Below are positions 16,111 through 25,807 of a stretch of DNA of 64,000 nt, piece by piece; the first letter of the stretch is position 1; every line of letters starts with the position of its first letter. Both the position numbers and the translations under genes were made by a program. The DNA lies in the NCBI GenBank assembly GCA_021325515.1, contig JAJPHC010000035.1, positions 80,717-144,716 of the forward strand, given 5' to 3'. This DNA is from Acidobacteriota bacterium. GTDB taxonomy: Bacteria > Acidobacteriota > Thermoanaerobaculia > Gp7-AA8. Below the pieces are notes generated by a model that did no database searches, was not told where the DNA came from, and saw nothing but the letters and a program-made list of their open reading frames with translations.

Positions 16111-18610
16111 TTTCCCGGAAGGTGATGAGGGTGGCGAGTTAACGAACCTGCGACGCTCGCTACGCGATGTCGTCGCCCTCACCATGCTCCCGACCGTCTG
16201 GGCTGCGTACGAACCGCACCAGATCTGCGCCGATCTCGTCGACGTCATCACACGAATGATCGATGTGGACGGCGTGTTTCTGGCCGGCACCTCCGGCCAG
16301 CTCATGAAGCTCAAACACGAAAACGATCCCGAGACGGAGCTCCGCTTACGGGCGGCGATCGCCCAACCGCAGGCGGGCAACATCCAGCCGGCCTCCGGCC
16401 AGACGACGCTGCGCACGCTCACGCTTCCGTTGTCGTTTCGCGGACCCGATCGTTTCGTGGTCGCTGCGAGAAGGCCGGGCTTCCCGACCGAGATGGAGCG
16501 ATTGATTCTTCGCGTGGCCGTCAATCAGGCTTCCACCTGGCTGGACTGGAAACGCGCGGAAGCCGCTGCTGCCGCAGAGTCGGCGTTCCGGAGGGCCATC
16601 GAAAACTCCATGTCTGCCGGTGTCGCTGTGGTGGATGTCTCGGGCCGGCAAACCTACGTGAACCGCGCCTTCGCCTCCATGGTCGGCTGGTCCGAAGCGG
16701 AACTGGTGGGTCTGACGCCTCCCTTTCCCTACTGGGCACCGGAAGATGGTCCGAACATTCAGGCGGCGCTCAATGAAGTGCTCTCCGGAGTGATCAATCC
16801 TGCGGGGTACGAGCTCCGATTCCGACGGCGCGACGAACAGCGCTTCGATGCGCTCGTCCACATCTCTCATTTCGTGCAGGCAGATACCGCCGGCTTCCTG
16901 GCCTCGGTCTATGACATTTCGGAGAGGAAAACCAGCGAGCGCACCGCCCGGTTTCTCGCCGAGGCAGGAGAGATTCTTGGTCGTTCAATCGGATATGAAG
17001 ACACGCTCCGAGCGATCAGCGAACTGGTCGTCCCGAGATTCGCGGACTGGTGCTTCTTCGACGTCATCGAAGCAGACGGTGAATTCCGGCGCATCGCGGT
17101 CGCTCATCCTCCAGGCTCCCTCAATCGCACTATCGCTGACAAGTTGCAGCGATCGTATGCTTCCGCAACGGTTCCCTTCGCCATCTCGCAGACGCTGGCG
17201 GGCGGTACGTCCTATGTCATGAATGACGTTTCGGATGACGTGCTGAACGCCATCAGCTCCGATGAAGAATACCGGAGCGCGCTTCTTTCCATGGGGATCC
17301 GATGCTTCGTGTCTGTTCCATTGACCAGCCGCGGCAAGATTCATGGAGTCCTGACTTTTCTCGGAACAGAGACTCGAATGCGCTTCGAGCGCAACGACGT
17401 CGCATTAGCCGAGGAACTTGCACGACGCGTAGGACTCGCTGTGGACAACGCCCTCCTCTATCAGAGCGCACAAGAGGCGAATCGAGCGAAGGATGAGTTT
17501 CTCGCAAACCTGTCGCACGAGTTGCGAACACCGATGACCGCGATCCTTGGCTGGGCCCATCTGCTGCAGCTTGGGGGTCTCGATCGCCAGCAGGTCGCGC
17601 TCGGCCTGGAGACGATCCGCCAGAGCGGTGAAGCCCAGGCCAAGCTCATCGACGATCTGCTCGACGTCTCTCGCATCGTCACCGGGAAATTGCATTTGAA
17701 TCCGGCGGAGGTCGATCTTTCAGACATCGTGCGCGGCGCCATCGCTGCGATCCGCCCCGCTGCCGATGCAAAGCGACAATCCCTGGAAATCGAAGTTCAG
17801 GCCGGCGATGCCACGGTGCTCGGAGACGCGTCCCGTTTACAGCAGGTGTTCTGGAACCTGCTCAATAACGCGGTGAAGTTCACTCCTTCCGGCGGTTCGG
17901 TGCGCGTCCGGCTTTCGGGCCACGATACCGGCAACATCGTCACGACGGTGGAAGACAGCGGAGAAGGAATCGCTCACGAACTCCTGCCGCACATCTTCGA
18001 ACGATTCCGCCAGGCTGTTGCCGGTTTGCGCTCCAGGACCGGCCTCGGCCTCGGCCTTGCGATTGCGAAAGAGCTCGTGGAGATGCACGGAGGCACGATC
18101 GCGGCCGCCAGCGGAGGCCGCGGCGCAGGATCAGCATTTACGGTCACGTTGCCCCGGCTCATCGGGATCGCTCCATCGCAGACAGTACCGCACAGGCCCG
18201 AGCCTTCCCACGCGAAGCTACGATCGCTGCGCGTATTACTCGTCGAGGACGACGAAACCACGCGCACGCTCCTGGCAACGATCCTCGGAGCATTCGGCAC
18301 GGTGGTGACCGCCGCATCCTGTGCGTCCGATGCCGAAGACGCACTTCGCACGTTTGAGCCGGAGATTCTCATTACCGATCTCGAAATGCCGGGCGCCGAC
18401 GGTATTTCATTGCTGCACACTCTTCGCAGGTTACATGCAACGTTTCCAGCAATTGCCGTCAGCGGATATGCCGACGACGCAACTCGGAGACGAGTGCTGG
18501 CTGCCGGCTTCAACGGATTCGTAGCAAAACCGCTCGATCCGCTGATCCTCGCGGAGGAAATCATCCGTGCGATCGGAACCCGGCCACCTCCCCCGTCTGC
18601 TGATTCATGA
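16097..18610 (+). CDS. Hybrid kinase: GAF-PAS-GAF-HisKA-HATPase-REC
   Basis: 837 residues, no membrane segments. A GAF-like region (~20-150), PAS (~160-280, ending VYDISERKTSER), GAF (~285-455, with ADWCFFDV), HisKA with H474 (NLSHELRTPMTAI), HATPase (NLLNNAVKFTP, EDSGEGI, GLGLGLAIA) and a C-terminal receiver with D761 (ILITDLEMPGADG) and the FVAKPLD lysine. It overlaps the MEDS-sensor gene by 14 bases, so that protein is its likely sensory partner. Close paralogues in this window (12854, 33636) share the HELRTPMT(S/A)ILGW box, which implies lineage-specific expansion. Confidence 0.9.
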   Translation: MSLRDFPEGDEGGELTNLRRSLRDVVALTMLPTVWAAYEPHQICADLVDVITRMIDVDGVFLAGTSGQLMKLKHENDPETELRLRAAIAQPQAGNIQPASGQTTLRTLTLPLSFRGPDRFVVAARRPGFPTEMERLILRVAVNQASTWLDWKRAEAAAAAESAFRRAIENSMSAGVAVVDVSGRQTYVNRAFASMVGWSEAELVGLTPPFPYWAPEDGPNIQAALNEVLSGVINPAGYELRFRRRDEQRFDALVHISHFVQADTAGFLASVYDISERKTSERTARFLAEAGEILGRSIGYEDTLRAISELVVPRFADWCFFDVIEADGEFRRIAVAHPPGSLNRTIADKLQRSYASATVPFAISQTLAGGTSYVMNDVSDDVLNAISSDEEYRSALLSMGIRCFVSVPLTSRGKIHGVLTFLGTETRMRFERNDVALAEELARRVGLAVDNALLYQSAQEANRAKDEFLANLSHELRTPMTAILGWAHLLQLGGLDRQQVALGLETIRQSGEAQAKLIDDLLDVSRIVTGKLHLNPAEVDLSDIVRGAIAAIRPAADAKRQSLEIEVQAGDATVLGDASRLQQVFWNLLNNAVKFTPSGGSVRVRLSGHDTGNIVTTVEDSGEGIAHELLPHIFERFRQAVAGLRSRTGLGLGLAIAKELVEMHGGTIAAASGGRGAGSAFTVTLPRLIGIAPSQTVPHRPEPSHAKLRSLRVLLVEDDETTRTLLATILGAFGTVVTAASCASDAEDALRTFEPEILITDLEMPGADGISLLHTLRRLHATFPAIAVSGYADDATRRRVLAAGFNGFVAKPLDPLILAEEIIRAIGTRPPPPSADS

Positions 18611-18611
18611 G

Positions 18612-19541
18612 CTACAACGGCAGCCGCAACGAGAGCCCGATCGTGCGGTACCAATAGCGTTCGGCGAGACCGAAGCCGGCGGAACGGTTGTAGGACGCAT
18701 TCACGATGATGTGCGCGCGGGCCGCGATTGTCCCCTCGGCGCGCAGCTCGGCAAGAGCCGTGGGGCGCGAGGCATTGCCGTCGATGCTCTCGCGGCCGGC
18801 GGCGACGGTGCCGGACAGGATCCAGGACGCGCGGCGTTTGCGCATCACCAATCCTGCCTGCCATTCGCCATAGCGGGCAGGATTGAAGTAATCAACGCCG
18901 GACACACTCCCTCGCGATTCGAAACGGCGCCATCGCAACTGCGCGCTCAGGCCCTGCGCCGGAATCAGCATCCAGATCAGCCGCGCGCGCAGATGAATGC
19001 GCTCATTGCCATCGCTGAAGCGCTGATAGCCGGCGAGTCCGACTGCGGTGAATCGCTCACCCGCCTGCCGCTCCGCGCTGACCGCGGCGAAGTGATGCGT
19101 GATCGCGCTCTGCAACGCGCGGCGCGTCTCGACCAGACCGCTGGCACCGAGCAGCTCGATACCTGTGCGCGCGTTGGGACGCAGAGACCATGTGGCATCG
19201 CCAATGACGCGCGTTCGCCCTTCCACGCGGACGACGCCGGCTTCGGCCATCGTCCCGGCGAGTGTTTCCCGCTTCTGATTTCGCCAGAGCAGCAGCACGG
19301 CGGGGGCATCGCCATGCCACCCTCCCTGCGCGTAGCGCGTCACCTGCACGGCGGCGCCGTAGTAACGCAGCGGCGAGTCGTATCCGGAAAGAACGCCGGT
19401 GCGAAGATGAAACACGCCGAAATGATCCGCATCGCCGCTGGCACTGACTTCCTCGATCACGGCTCGTTGCGCATAGGCGCCGCGGGCGGCAGGCAATGCG
19501 AGCAACAGCAGAGCGGCGAGGCGAAGCGCTCGCCGCTTCAC
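18612..19541 (-). CDS. Putative outer-membrane beta-barrel protein paired with glycan synthase
   Basis: 309 residues with an N-terminal signal peptide (KRRALRLAALLLLALPA, cleavage after GAYA). The rest alternates short amphipathic strands ending in aromatics (FHLRTGVLSGYDSPLRYY, RLIWMLIPAQ, RYWYRTIGLSLRL) and ends with a hydrophobic C-terminal residue (RLPL), as outer-membrane barrels do. No family is recognised with certainty. The GTG at 19541 overlaps the glycosyltransferase stop (GTGA), so the two are coupled; an upstream GTG at 19553 is an alternative. A role in export or anchoring of the glycan made by the neighbour, as for PgaA-like partners, is inference. Confidence 0.65.
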   Translation of the reverse strand: MKRRALRLAALLLLALPAARGAYAQRAVIEEVSASGDADHFGVFHLRTGVLSGYDSPLRYYGAAVQVTRYAQGGWHGDAPAVLLLWRNQKRETLAGTMAEAGVVRVEGRTRVIGDATWSLRPNARTGIELLGASGLVETRRALQSAITHHFAAVSAERQAGERFTAVGLAGYQRFSDGNERIHLRARLIWMLIPAQGLSAQLRWRRFESRGSVSGVDYFNPARYGEWQAGLVMRKRRASWILSGTVAAGRESIDGNASRPTALAELRAEGTIAARAHIIVNASYNRSAGFGLAERYWYRTIGLSLRLPL

Positions 19542-20995
19542 TTCGTCCCCCACGACTTGCGCAGCCCTATGAACTCGGAGATGTAACCGGCCACACTAAC
19601 CGGCTGCAGCACCAGGCTGTAGGCAAACGCGTAAAGCATGAAGCCGGGAATGTTGCGCCGTACGCGGAGGCCCTGCGCGTCGAACATCCCGGCGCTGATG
19701 CGGTACATCAGAAGATTCATGACGAGCGCCATCGGAAGAAGAGCGAGCGTCATCGGACCGGCGATCCAGTAGATGCCGAACAGCGCCAGGATCACGCCCG
19801 GAATGAAGGCGGTCGTATAGACGAAGTCGAGCCAGGGGAAGAGGAGATTCCAGAGCACGAAGAACGTCGACATGCGCGGCGTCAGCAGAATGCGCGGATG
19901 GCGCCGGAATGCTTCGAGCATCCCGCGCGCCCAACGCCGCCGCTGCTGTACGAACTGGCGCAAGGTGTCGGGAGCATTGGTGAAGCAACAGGCATCTTCG
20001 GCGTAGCCGACGCGCCATCCCCGCTCGAGCATGCCCCAGGTGAGCACGATGTCCTCGCCGACACACTCGTCCCAGCCGCCCACTTCTTCGATGGCGGCGC
20101 GGTCGTAGATCGAAAAGGCGCCCTGCGCGACCAGCGTGCCGTGAAAGAACGACTGCATCCGCTTGATGGCCGCGATGCCGTGAAAGTAGTCCCACTCCTG
20201 CGCGCCGGTCACCCAGTTCACGCGTGAATTGCGAACGAGCATCGTGCCGGCGGCAGCTCTGGTGCCGGGAGGATCGCTGAGATAACGACCCACGAGATTT
20301 CGCAGCGCATCCTTGAAAAGATAGGAATCGCCATCGAGCGTGAGGATGAGGTCATGTCGCGCGAGGATCAGACCGCGATTGAGCGCGGCGGCCTTGCCGA
20401 GGTTCGATTCCTGCCGGATCAAGTGCAGCCAGGGGTAGTCGAGTTTCGCGAGAATCCGCGCCGTCAGATCGCTGGAGCCATCATCGATCACGATCGCTTC
20501 GAACACACCGGGATAGTCCTGAAGGGCCAGCGACCGCAGCGTCTCTTCGATCGAATGAGCTTCGTTGAATGCGGCGATGAGAATGCTGACCGGCGGATAG
20601 CTTCTGATGGCAGCGCGGCGCGGCCTGCGATCGAGCAGCAGGCTCGCCGCGAGGAACGCGTTCATGACACCGGGGACGAGCGCAATGCCGCCGATGATGA
20701 GCAGCGCGACCGGCCAGTTGATCAACCGCGCGAGATCGCGCATCCAGGGGAGCGCGATCCAGATCGTGAAGGCGAGCCAGGCGAGGCTCAGCAGCAGCGC
20801 GAGTGCAAACTTGCCACGCACGCGGACATACGCGAGGTTGTCGGGAGTTGGATTGATAGGAGCGTCAGGGTGGATATAGTTCGCCGCTCTGTCACCATCT
20901 CGCGCCGCGCGAACGCGGCTCAAGAGGTCCTTCGGACGATTGGGGAGAGGCGATGGTGGATGATCATGCCTGTGGAACTGCACGTAAGCTGCCAT
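19538..20995 (-). CDS. Family-2 processive glycosyltransferase (PgaC/hyaluronan-synthase-like)
   Basis: Inner-membrane GT2 enzyme. Two N-terminal helices precede the GT-A domain: VSILIAAFNEAHSIEETL, IVIDDGSSD, LTLDGDSYL (DxD), VGEDIVLTWG (acceptor Asp) and QQRRRWARG (QxxRW of processive synthases), then about four C-terminal membrane helices. It likely polymerises a UDP-sugar such as GlcNAc into a beta-linked exopolysaccharide. The frame opens at ATG 20995, but the first ~58 residues are Arg/Pro-rich and unlike the family; a GTG at 20821 just before the first membrane helix is a plausible true start. It is coupled (GTGA) to a putative outer-membrane protein. No PgaB/IcaB-like deacetylase is nearby. 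Confidence 0.85.
   Translation of the reverse strand: MAAYVQFHRHDHPPSPLPNRPKDLLSRVRAARDGDRAANYIHPDAPINPTPDNLAYVRVRGKFALALLLSLAWLAFTIWIALPWMRDLARLINWPVALLIIGGIALVPGVMNAFLAASLLLDRRPRRAAIRSYPPVSILIAAFNEAHSIEETLRSLALQDYPGVFEAIVIDDGSSDLTARILAKLDYPWLHLIRQESNLGKAAALNRGLILARHDLILTLDGDSYLFKDALRNLVGRYLSDPPGTRAAAGTMLVRNSRVNWVTGAQEWDYFHGIAAIKRMQSFFHGTLVAQGAFSIYDRAAIEEVGGWDECVGEDIVLTWGMLERGWRVGYAEDACCFTNAPDTLRQFVQQRRRWARGMLEAFRRHPRILLTPRMSTFFVLWNLLFPWLDFVYTTAFIPGVILALFGIYWIAGPMTLALLPMALVMNLLMYRISAGMFDAQGLRVRRNIPGFMLYAFAYSLVLQPVSVAGYISEFIGLRKSWGTK
20853..20880 (+). promoter_or_regulatory. Putative sigma-70-type promoter (TTGATA-N16-TATAGT)
   Basis: TTGATA (20853-20858), 16-base spacer, TATAGT (20875-20880) on the plus strand, ~200 bases before the XRE regulator and antisense to the 5' part of the glycan synthase frame. 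The 16-base stretch 20871-20886 recurs almost exactly (15/16) at 59567-59582, 18 bases before another plus-strand start. Box quality is fair; use in vivo is unproven. Confidence 0.3.
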
Positions 20996-21082
20996 CAGGG
21001 CCTACGCACGGGATTGCCAGAAGGGCGACAACCGTGAAATTCATTGCCTATTTGGCAAGCGGCCTCCATACTGGTTTCCATC

Positions 21083-21448
21083 ATGTACGGCCGCATCCTC
21101 CGGCAGTTGCGCGAATCCAAAGGGCTCCTTCAGGCTGACGTGGCGCGGAGTGTCGGGATCTCACCGGCGCACCTCGCCCGGCTCGAATCGAATCAGCGCG
21201 GGCTATACCTCGAAGACTTCGTCCGCATCGCCGAGGCGCTGGGGGAAAAGCCGGGCGATCTTCTTCCGAACAAGCTCGGCGACATCGCCCATCTGAAGCC
21301 GCTCATTCACCGGCTCGCGGCGATGCCGGCCGCGCTCCTCCCCCGCATCTCGAAGATCATCGAGAGCCTCGCGCACCTCATCGAGGAGTCGGCCGCGAAA
21401 CCGCCGAAGAAACGAACATCGAAGAAATCCGCAAGGCCACGCCGATGA
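21083..21448 (+). CDS. XRE-family helix-turn-helix transcriptional regulator
   Basis: 121 residues from ATG 21083. Residues 1-62 form a Cro/CI-type HTH (ILRQLRESKGLLQADVA, SVGISPAHLARLESNQRG, LEDFVRIAEALGEKPGDLL). The C-terminal half is helical and ends in a Lys/Arg-rich tail (KPPKKRTSKKSARPRR) suited to DNA or RNA contact. It probably represses or tunes a nearby promoter; the divergent glycan synthase operon and the small membrane gene downstream are candidates. No Shine-Dalgarno sequence precedes the ATG. An in-frame ATG at 21044 would add 13 atypical residues and is less likely. Confidence 0.82.
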   Translation: MYGRILRQLRESKGLLQADVARSVGISPAHLARLESNQRGLYLEDFVRIAEALGEKPGDLLPNKLGDIAHLKPLIHRLAAMPAALLPRISKIIESLAHLIEESAAKPPKKRTSKKSARPRR

Positions 21449-21509
21449 GCGATCTCGGAGCAGGCGGCGTCACGCTCTCTCACCGATCCCATCGAAAGGC
21501 CGAGGTGCA

Positions 21510-21788
21510 ATGCTCATGAGTACTGTTCGAAGTGAAGCCGTCGTTGCAGACCTGCTGGCGCGGGACAAATTCCGCTGGATGCTGCTCGCCGGCTGGTTCC
21601 TGCTCCTCTCCGCGATCCTCACCTACGTCGTCGCAGCACCGCTGCATGCGCAGCTGGCGGACCGCATCGGGATCCCGCTCGCCATCGCCGCGTTCCTCAG
21701 CTACTCCGTCGCGATGAAGCGCTACTGGATTGCGATCGCACTGCTGGCAGTGCTCGCCGCCGTCGTCCAGCTCACGATCCTCCGCTGA
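21510..21788 (+). CDS. Small integral membrane protein (2-3 helices)
   Basis: 92 residues. A short polar N-terminus is followed by hydrophobic segments FRWMLLAGWFLLLSAIL, IGIPLAIAAFLSYSVA and YWIAIALLAVLAAVVQL, predicting two to three membrane helices. No motif identifies a function. GAGG (21502-21505) precedes the ATG at 21510; an in-frame ATG at 21516 is possible. It lies between the XRE gene and the convergent zinc-ribbon gene and may be co-transcribed with the former. Confidence 0.65.
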   Translation: MLMSTVRSEAVVADLLARDKFRWMLLAGWFLLLSAILTYVVAAPLHAQLADRIGIPLAIAAFLSYSVAMKRYWIAIALLAVLAAVVQLTILR

Positions 21789-21794
21789 CCAACG

Positions 21795-22052
21795 TCAGAA
21801 CTGGACTTCCTGACTCTCCGCGTGCACCTCGCACCGCTCGCAGAACCAGCCGCGCGCGGTGCGCTTGAACGGAGCGTCATCTTCATCGCGGAAGAGCGTT
21901 CGGGTCTCGTGGCACCAACTGCAGCGCACGACATGCGGGTTCCCGAATCCGGGATTCGCGATGAGCATCGCCGCAGCCTGCTCCTTCTCGTCGTCCAGCA
22001 ATTCTTCACTGCGATTGAGTTTTCCCGCGGTTGCGCGGATCGCCTGTCTCAT
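21795..22052 (-). CDS. Small zinc-ribbon protein coupled to the CheB/CheR kinase
   Basis: 85 residues. A C-terminal ribbon with CSWCHE and CERCEV (two CxxC pairs ~28 residues apart) suggests one bound zinc. The N-terminal 35 residues are helical and charged (KLNRSEELLDDEKEQAAAML). The ATG overlaps the stop of the CheB-CheR-kinase megagene (ATGA), so the two are translationally coupled and the protein may be a partner or target of that sensor. I know no close characterised homologue. Confidence 0.7.
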   Translation of the reverse strand: MRQAIRATAGKLNRSEELLDDEKEQAAAMLIANPGFGNPHVVRCSWCHETRTLFRDEDDAPFKRTARGWFCERCEVHAESQEVQF

Positions 22053-25000
22053 TCGTCCTCCATGGATCTTCTCGCTTTGCCCGACCGGCGGCCGGAGGGC
22101 GGAACGGATGCGATCGCATCGCCCGCGAGTGGCAGCGTCACGGTGAATGTCGAGCCGTGACCGGGGCCGGGGCTTTCCACTTCCACCGATCCGCCATGCA
22201 GCGCGACCACCTGCGCCACGATCGCCAGACCGATGCCGAGTCCGAGCCTGTGACCATCGCCCTCGCCCTGCCGGTAGAGCTCGAACACATGCGGCGCGAA
22301 CTCCGCCGTGATGCCCTCACCATTGTCCGAAACCGTCAAACAGGCATCGTCCCCTTCGCGACGAAGTCGGACTTCGATGCGGCCGCCGACCGGCGTGAAC
22401 TTGATCGCGTTGCTCAGAAGATTCCAGACCACTTGCAGGAGCCGCACGCGATCGCCGAGCACCGGCGCAGATTCGAGATCGCGGCGAAATCGAAAATCGA
22501 TCTCGCGCGCGGCGGCGCTCAACGCCGTCATCTCACGCGCCGAGCGGACGACATCCGCGAGATCGACCTCCGTCAACTCCACGCTCAACTTCCGCTCGCG
22601 GATGCGGGTGACATCCAGAAGATCCTCGACGAATACCCGCAGCAGTCCTCCGCTCTCCTCGAGGTGCGTGAGCGCTTCACCGAACATCTCGGGGCTGCGC
22701 CTGGCGAGCTGCACCCAGCCGATCATCGAGGTCAGCGGTGTGCGCAACTCATGAGCGACGGTGCCGAGGAACGCATCCTTGTATCGATTCGCCTGCTCCG
22801 CCTCGCGGAAGAGCATCGCCGTATCGATCGCGACTGCGGCCCGTTGCGACAACTCTTCCGCGAGCTGCAGATCGACTTCGCTGTAGCTGCGCTTCGATGA
22901 GGAGAAGGTCGTCGTGCCGAGCACTCTGTCGCGCACGATGAGCGGCACGCTGATGAGCGAGCGGACGCCGAGCGCACCGATCAACTGCAGGATCTTCGCT
23001 TCGGGTGCGATGCCTTTCAGATCGGATTCCGCCAGATCGGTGAGCAGAACCGACTTGCGCTTCAGCAGCGCCTGCGGAGCTCCCGGCGCGCCTTCCGGTT
23101 CCTGAAACACGACCTCCTGAAACCGCAACGCGAGATCGCGCAGCACAGGATTCGCGTGCGACACGGTGAGGTGGCGGATGGAGCCGTCGTCGTTGATGAG
23201 ATCGACCGCGCACCAGTCGGCGAAGGCCGCCGTCGAAAGCCGCGCCAGCGAGTCGAGCGTCGTTTCGTAGTCGAGCGATGATGCGAGGAGTGCGCTCGCC
23301 TTGGAGAGCATGTCGGCGGCGCGCGTCGCCTCCTGCGCCACCAGCACGCTTCGCTTCAATGCATCGATGTCGAGCAGCGCGATGATCGCGCCGTCCACGA
23401 CGCCGCCCGAGGTGCGATAAGCGCGGATGCGCAGCAGCCGCCAATTCCCCTTCGCATCCTGAATCTCGGTGTCGACTCCCTCCGTCGTCTCGATGACGGC
23501 GCCCGTAAGCTTCTCCAGATGCGCGGTGTCGATGGTCGATTGCGCCTCGCGCAGCGGCCGGCCGGTCGCGTCGGGCCGCAGATTGAGCAGTTCTCCCGCC
23601 GCGCTGTTGAAGCGACGAACGGTGAGATCGAGACCTGCGAACAGAATCGGGATCTCGACCGCACCGAGGAGATTCTCGATGTCGTCGTTCATCCGGACGA
23701 GCGTGCCGTTGCGAACGCGCAGCTCATCGTTGAGCGTGCTCAATTCCTCGTTGGCCGATTGCAGTTCCTCTTTGGCCGTCTCGAGCTCTTCGTTCGTGCT
23801 CCTCAGTTCCTCGTCGCTCGACTGCGCTTCCTCGGCCGCGGCCGCCGCTTCATCGGCGACCTGCTCCCGATCGCTGATCGCCGCAGCCAGCGCCCGGCGC
23901 AGCCCTTCGATCTCCGTCAGCTTCGCGGCGTTTCTTCCCTTGCCGGGCGCGGTTGCGGGAGCGCTGCGGAACACGATCCAGCATTGATCGTGGCCCGGCG
24001 ACGAGGCGACGGACGGAATCACATCGAAGGAAACGGAACGCCGCTCATCGCCGTCGATCACCAGGATGTCGTTGTGATGAACGACGGTCCGCTGCCGGAA
24101 TGCACGCCGCAGTGCCGGACGGAGCACGGCGAGAACTTCGTGATGCCGGACCATGGCGAAGAGGTTGAGCGATGCGTCGCCCGGTTCGAGTGCGAGGTAG
24201 GGCCCGATCTCGCCGCGGATGCGGACGAGCTCCAACTGCTCGTTGACCAGCACGCCGCAGGGGGCGAGTTGCGCGGCGAGTAACGAATCTTCGGCATCGG
24301 CCTCGCCGTCGCGGATCCGCGCCACCGTCACGGAAAGAGGAAGCGCCGCAGCCGAAGGTGCCTGTCGCGCAGAAACATCGAACGTGCTCAAAGGACCCGG
24401 CCCCTGGCGTTTGCAGTAGATCAACGGCCGGGTGGAGACAGGCACCAGCAGGTTCGTCGACGCGCGGAGATTCTCCGAGCTACCCAGCATGAGAAAGCCG
24501 CCGGGAGCGAGCGCGTACTGCAGCAGCGAGACTGCTTTCTTCTGCAACTCGGGATCGAAGTAGATCAGGACATTGCAACAGGTGAGGAGATCGATGCGCG
24601 AGTAAGGCGGATCGCGCGTCACATCGTGGGCCGCGAAGATGCATCGTTCGCGCAGCGACTTCGCGATCTTGTGTCCACCCGGCACCGGCGTGAAAAATCT
24701 CCGCAGCCGTTCTTCGGAGACACCGCCCAGCGCCCGCTGCGAATACGTTGCGGCGCGGGCCTTGCGCAGCGACTCCTCATTGATGTCCGTCCCGTAGATC
24801 GAAAGCTGCGGCGCTGACGGATTCCCGTCGAGATACTCCAGCAGCGTGATCGCCAGCGAATAGACCTCTTCGCCCGTCGAGCAGCCGGCCACCCAGATGC
24901 GGATGCAATCCGCCGCGCCGCGATTCTTCACGATCGCGGGAAAGACGATCGTCTTGAGCGCCTCGAAACGAGCCGGCTCGCGAAAGAACGACGTCACTCC

Positions 25001-25807
25001 GATGAGGAGATCGTGATAGAGCGTCTCGACGGCAGCCGTGTCGTTCTCGAGTGAATCGGCGTAGCTGTTCAAGCCGTCGTGGTTGCCGAGAAGCGCGCGC
25101 CGCAGAATCCTTCGCTCGACCGTGGGCCGCTTGAAGTGACGGAAGTCGACCGGATGGCGCGCTCGCAGCAGCCCGAGGACGCCATCGAAATCACCCGGCT
25201 CGTGTTGCGCTTCCTTCGTGCCCTTCAGCCTGGCAATTTTCGCCAACTGTTCGGCAATCCCTGCCGGCGGCAGGACGAAATCGGCGGACGGCGCAGCGGC
25301 GCGCGGCATGACGTCGAACTTCGCGCTCTCCGGACTCTGCACGAGCCCGAGGCCTCCCGCATCGTGAATGGCGCGAAGACCTGCCGAGCCGTCGGAGTCA
25401 TTGCCCGAAAGGACGACACCGATGGCCGCCTCTTTCCGTTCGCGCGCGAGCGAGAAGAAGAAGGTGTCGAGCGGACGCTGAAGCGACGCCGCGCCGCGCG
25501 GTTCGAGACGAAGCGCATTTCCTTCGATCGTCATCTGCGTATCGGGAGGAATCACGTAGACGTGATCGCGCTCGACCTGCATGCCGTCGGCGACTTCCTG
25601 CACGGGCATGGTCGTGGCGCCGGCGAGGATGCCAGCCAGAAGGCTGGCGTGGCGCGGATCGAGATGCTGAATGATGACGAAGGCCAGGCCGGTCGCGGGC
25701 GAGACGGCGGAGAGGAGATCGCTGAAGGCATCGAGGCCGCCGGCCGAGGCACCGATGGCCACGACCCGGACGACGGCAACGCGAGTGGAGCCGGTCGGGA
25801 GAACCAT
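22049..25807 (-). CDS. CheB-CheR-PAS-GAF histidine kinase fusion
   Basis: 1252 residues from ATG 25807 (GAAAGGA upstream). Residues ~12-190 are a CheB methylesterase domain with catalytic S21 (GASAGGLDAF), H48 (IIQHLDPRHASLL) and Asp in GNDSDGSAG. Residues ~210-480 are a CheR methyltransferase (GVTSFFREP, WVAGCSTGEEVYSLA, LLTCCNVLIYF). A PAS-like region, a long coiled coil (~650-720, repeated EEL.S.NEEL units), PAS, GAF (~860-1005), HisKA with H1019 (VAHELRTPLTSM) and HATPase (NLLSNAIKFTP, SDNGEGI, GLGIGLAIV) follow. No receptor gene is nearby. Such CheB-CheR-kinase fusions occur in many soil bacteria and likely feed a non-flagellar response, perhaps using reversible methylation for adaptation. 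Confidence 0.92.
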   Translation of the reverse strand: MVLPTGSTRVAVVRVVAIGASAGGLDAFSDLLSAVSPATGLAFVIIQHLDPRHASLLAGILAGATTMPVQEVADGMQVERDHVYVIPPDTQMTIEGNALRLEPRGAASLQRPLDTFFFSLARERKEAAIGVVLSGNDSDGSAGLRAIHDAGGLGLVQSPESAKFDVMPRAAAPSADFVLPPAGIAEQLAKIARLKGTKEAQHEPGDFDGVLGLLRARHPVDFRHFKRPTVERRILRRALLGNHDGLNSYADSLENDTAAVETLYHDLLIGVTSFFREPARFEALKTIVFPAIVKNRGAADCIRIWVAGCSTGEEVYSLAITLLEYLDGNPSAPQLSIYGTDINEESLRKARAATYSQRALGGVSEERLRRFFTPVPGGHKIAKSLRERCIFAAHDVTRDPPYSRIDLLTCCNVLIYFDPELQKKAVSLLQYALAPGGFLMLGSSENLRASTNLLVPVSTRPLIYCKRQGPGPLSTFDVSARQAPSAAALPLSVTVARIRDGEADAEDSLLAAQLAPCGVLVNEQLELVRIRGEIGPYLALEPGDASLNLFAMVRHHEVLAVLRPALRRAFRQRTVVHHNDILVIDGDERRSVSFDVIPSVASSPGHDQCWIVFRSAPATAPGKGRNAAKLTEIEGLRRALAAAISDREQVADEAAAAAEEAQSSDEELRSTNEELETAKEELQSANEELSTLNDELRVRNGTLVRMNDDIENLLGAVEIPILFAGLDLTVRRFNSAAGELLNLRPDATGRPLREAQSTIDTAHLEKLTGAVIETTEGVDTEIQDAKGNWRLLRIRAYRTSGGVVDGAIIALLDIDALKRSVLVAQEATRAADMLSKASALLASSLDYETTLDSLARLSTAAFADWCAVDLINDDGSIRHLTVSHANPVLRDLALRFQEVVFQEPEGAPGAPQALLKRKSVLLTDLAESDLKGIAPEAKILQLIGALGVRSLISVPLIVRDRVLGTTTFSSSKRSYSEVDLQLAEELSQRAAVAIDTAMLFREAEQANRYKDAFLGTVAHELRTPLTSMIGWVQLARRSPEMFGEALTHLEESGGLLRVFVEDLLDVTRIRERKLSVELTEVDLADVVRSAREMTALSAAAREIDFRFRRDLESAPVLGDRVRLLQVVWNLLSNAIKFTPVGGRIEVRLRREGDDACLTVSDNGEGITAEFAPHVFELYRQGEGDGHRLGLGIGLAIVAQVVALHGGSVEVESPGPGHGSTFTVTLPLAGDAIASVPPSGRRSGKARRSMEDE

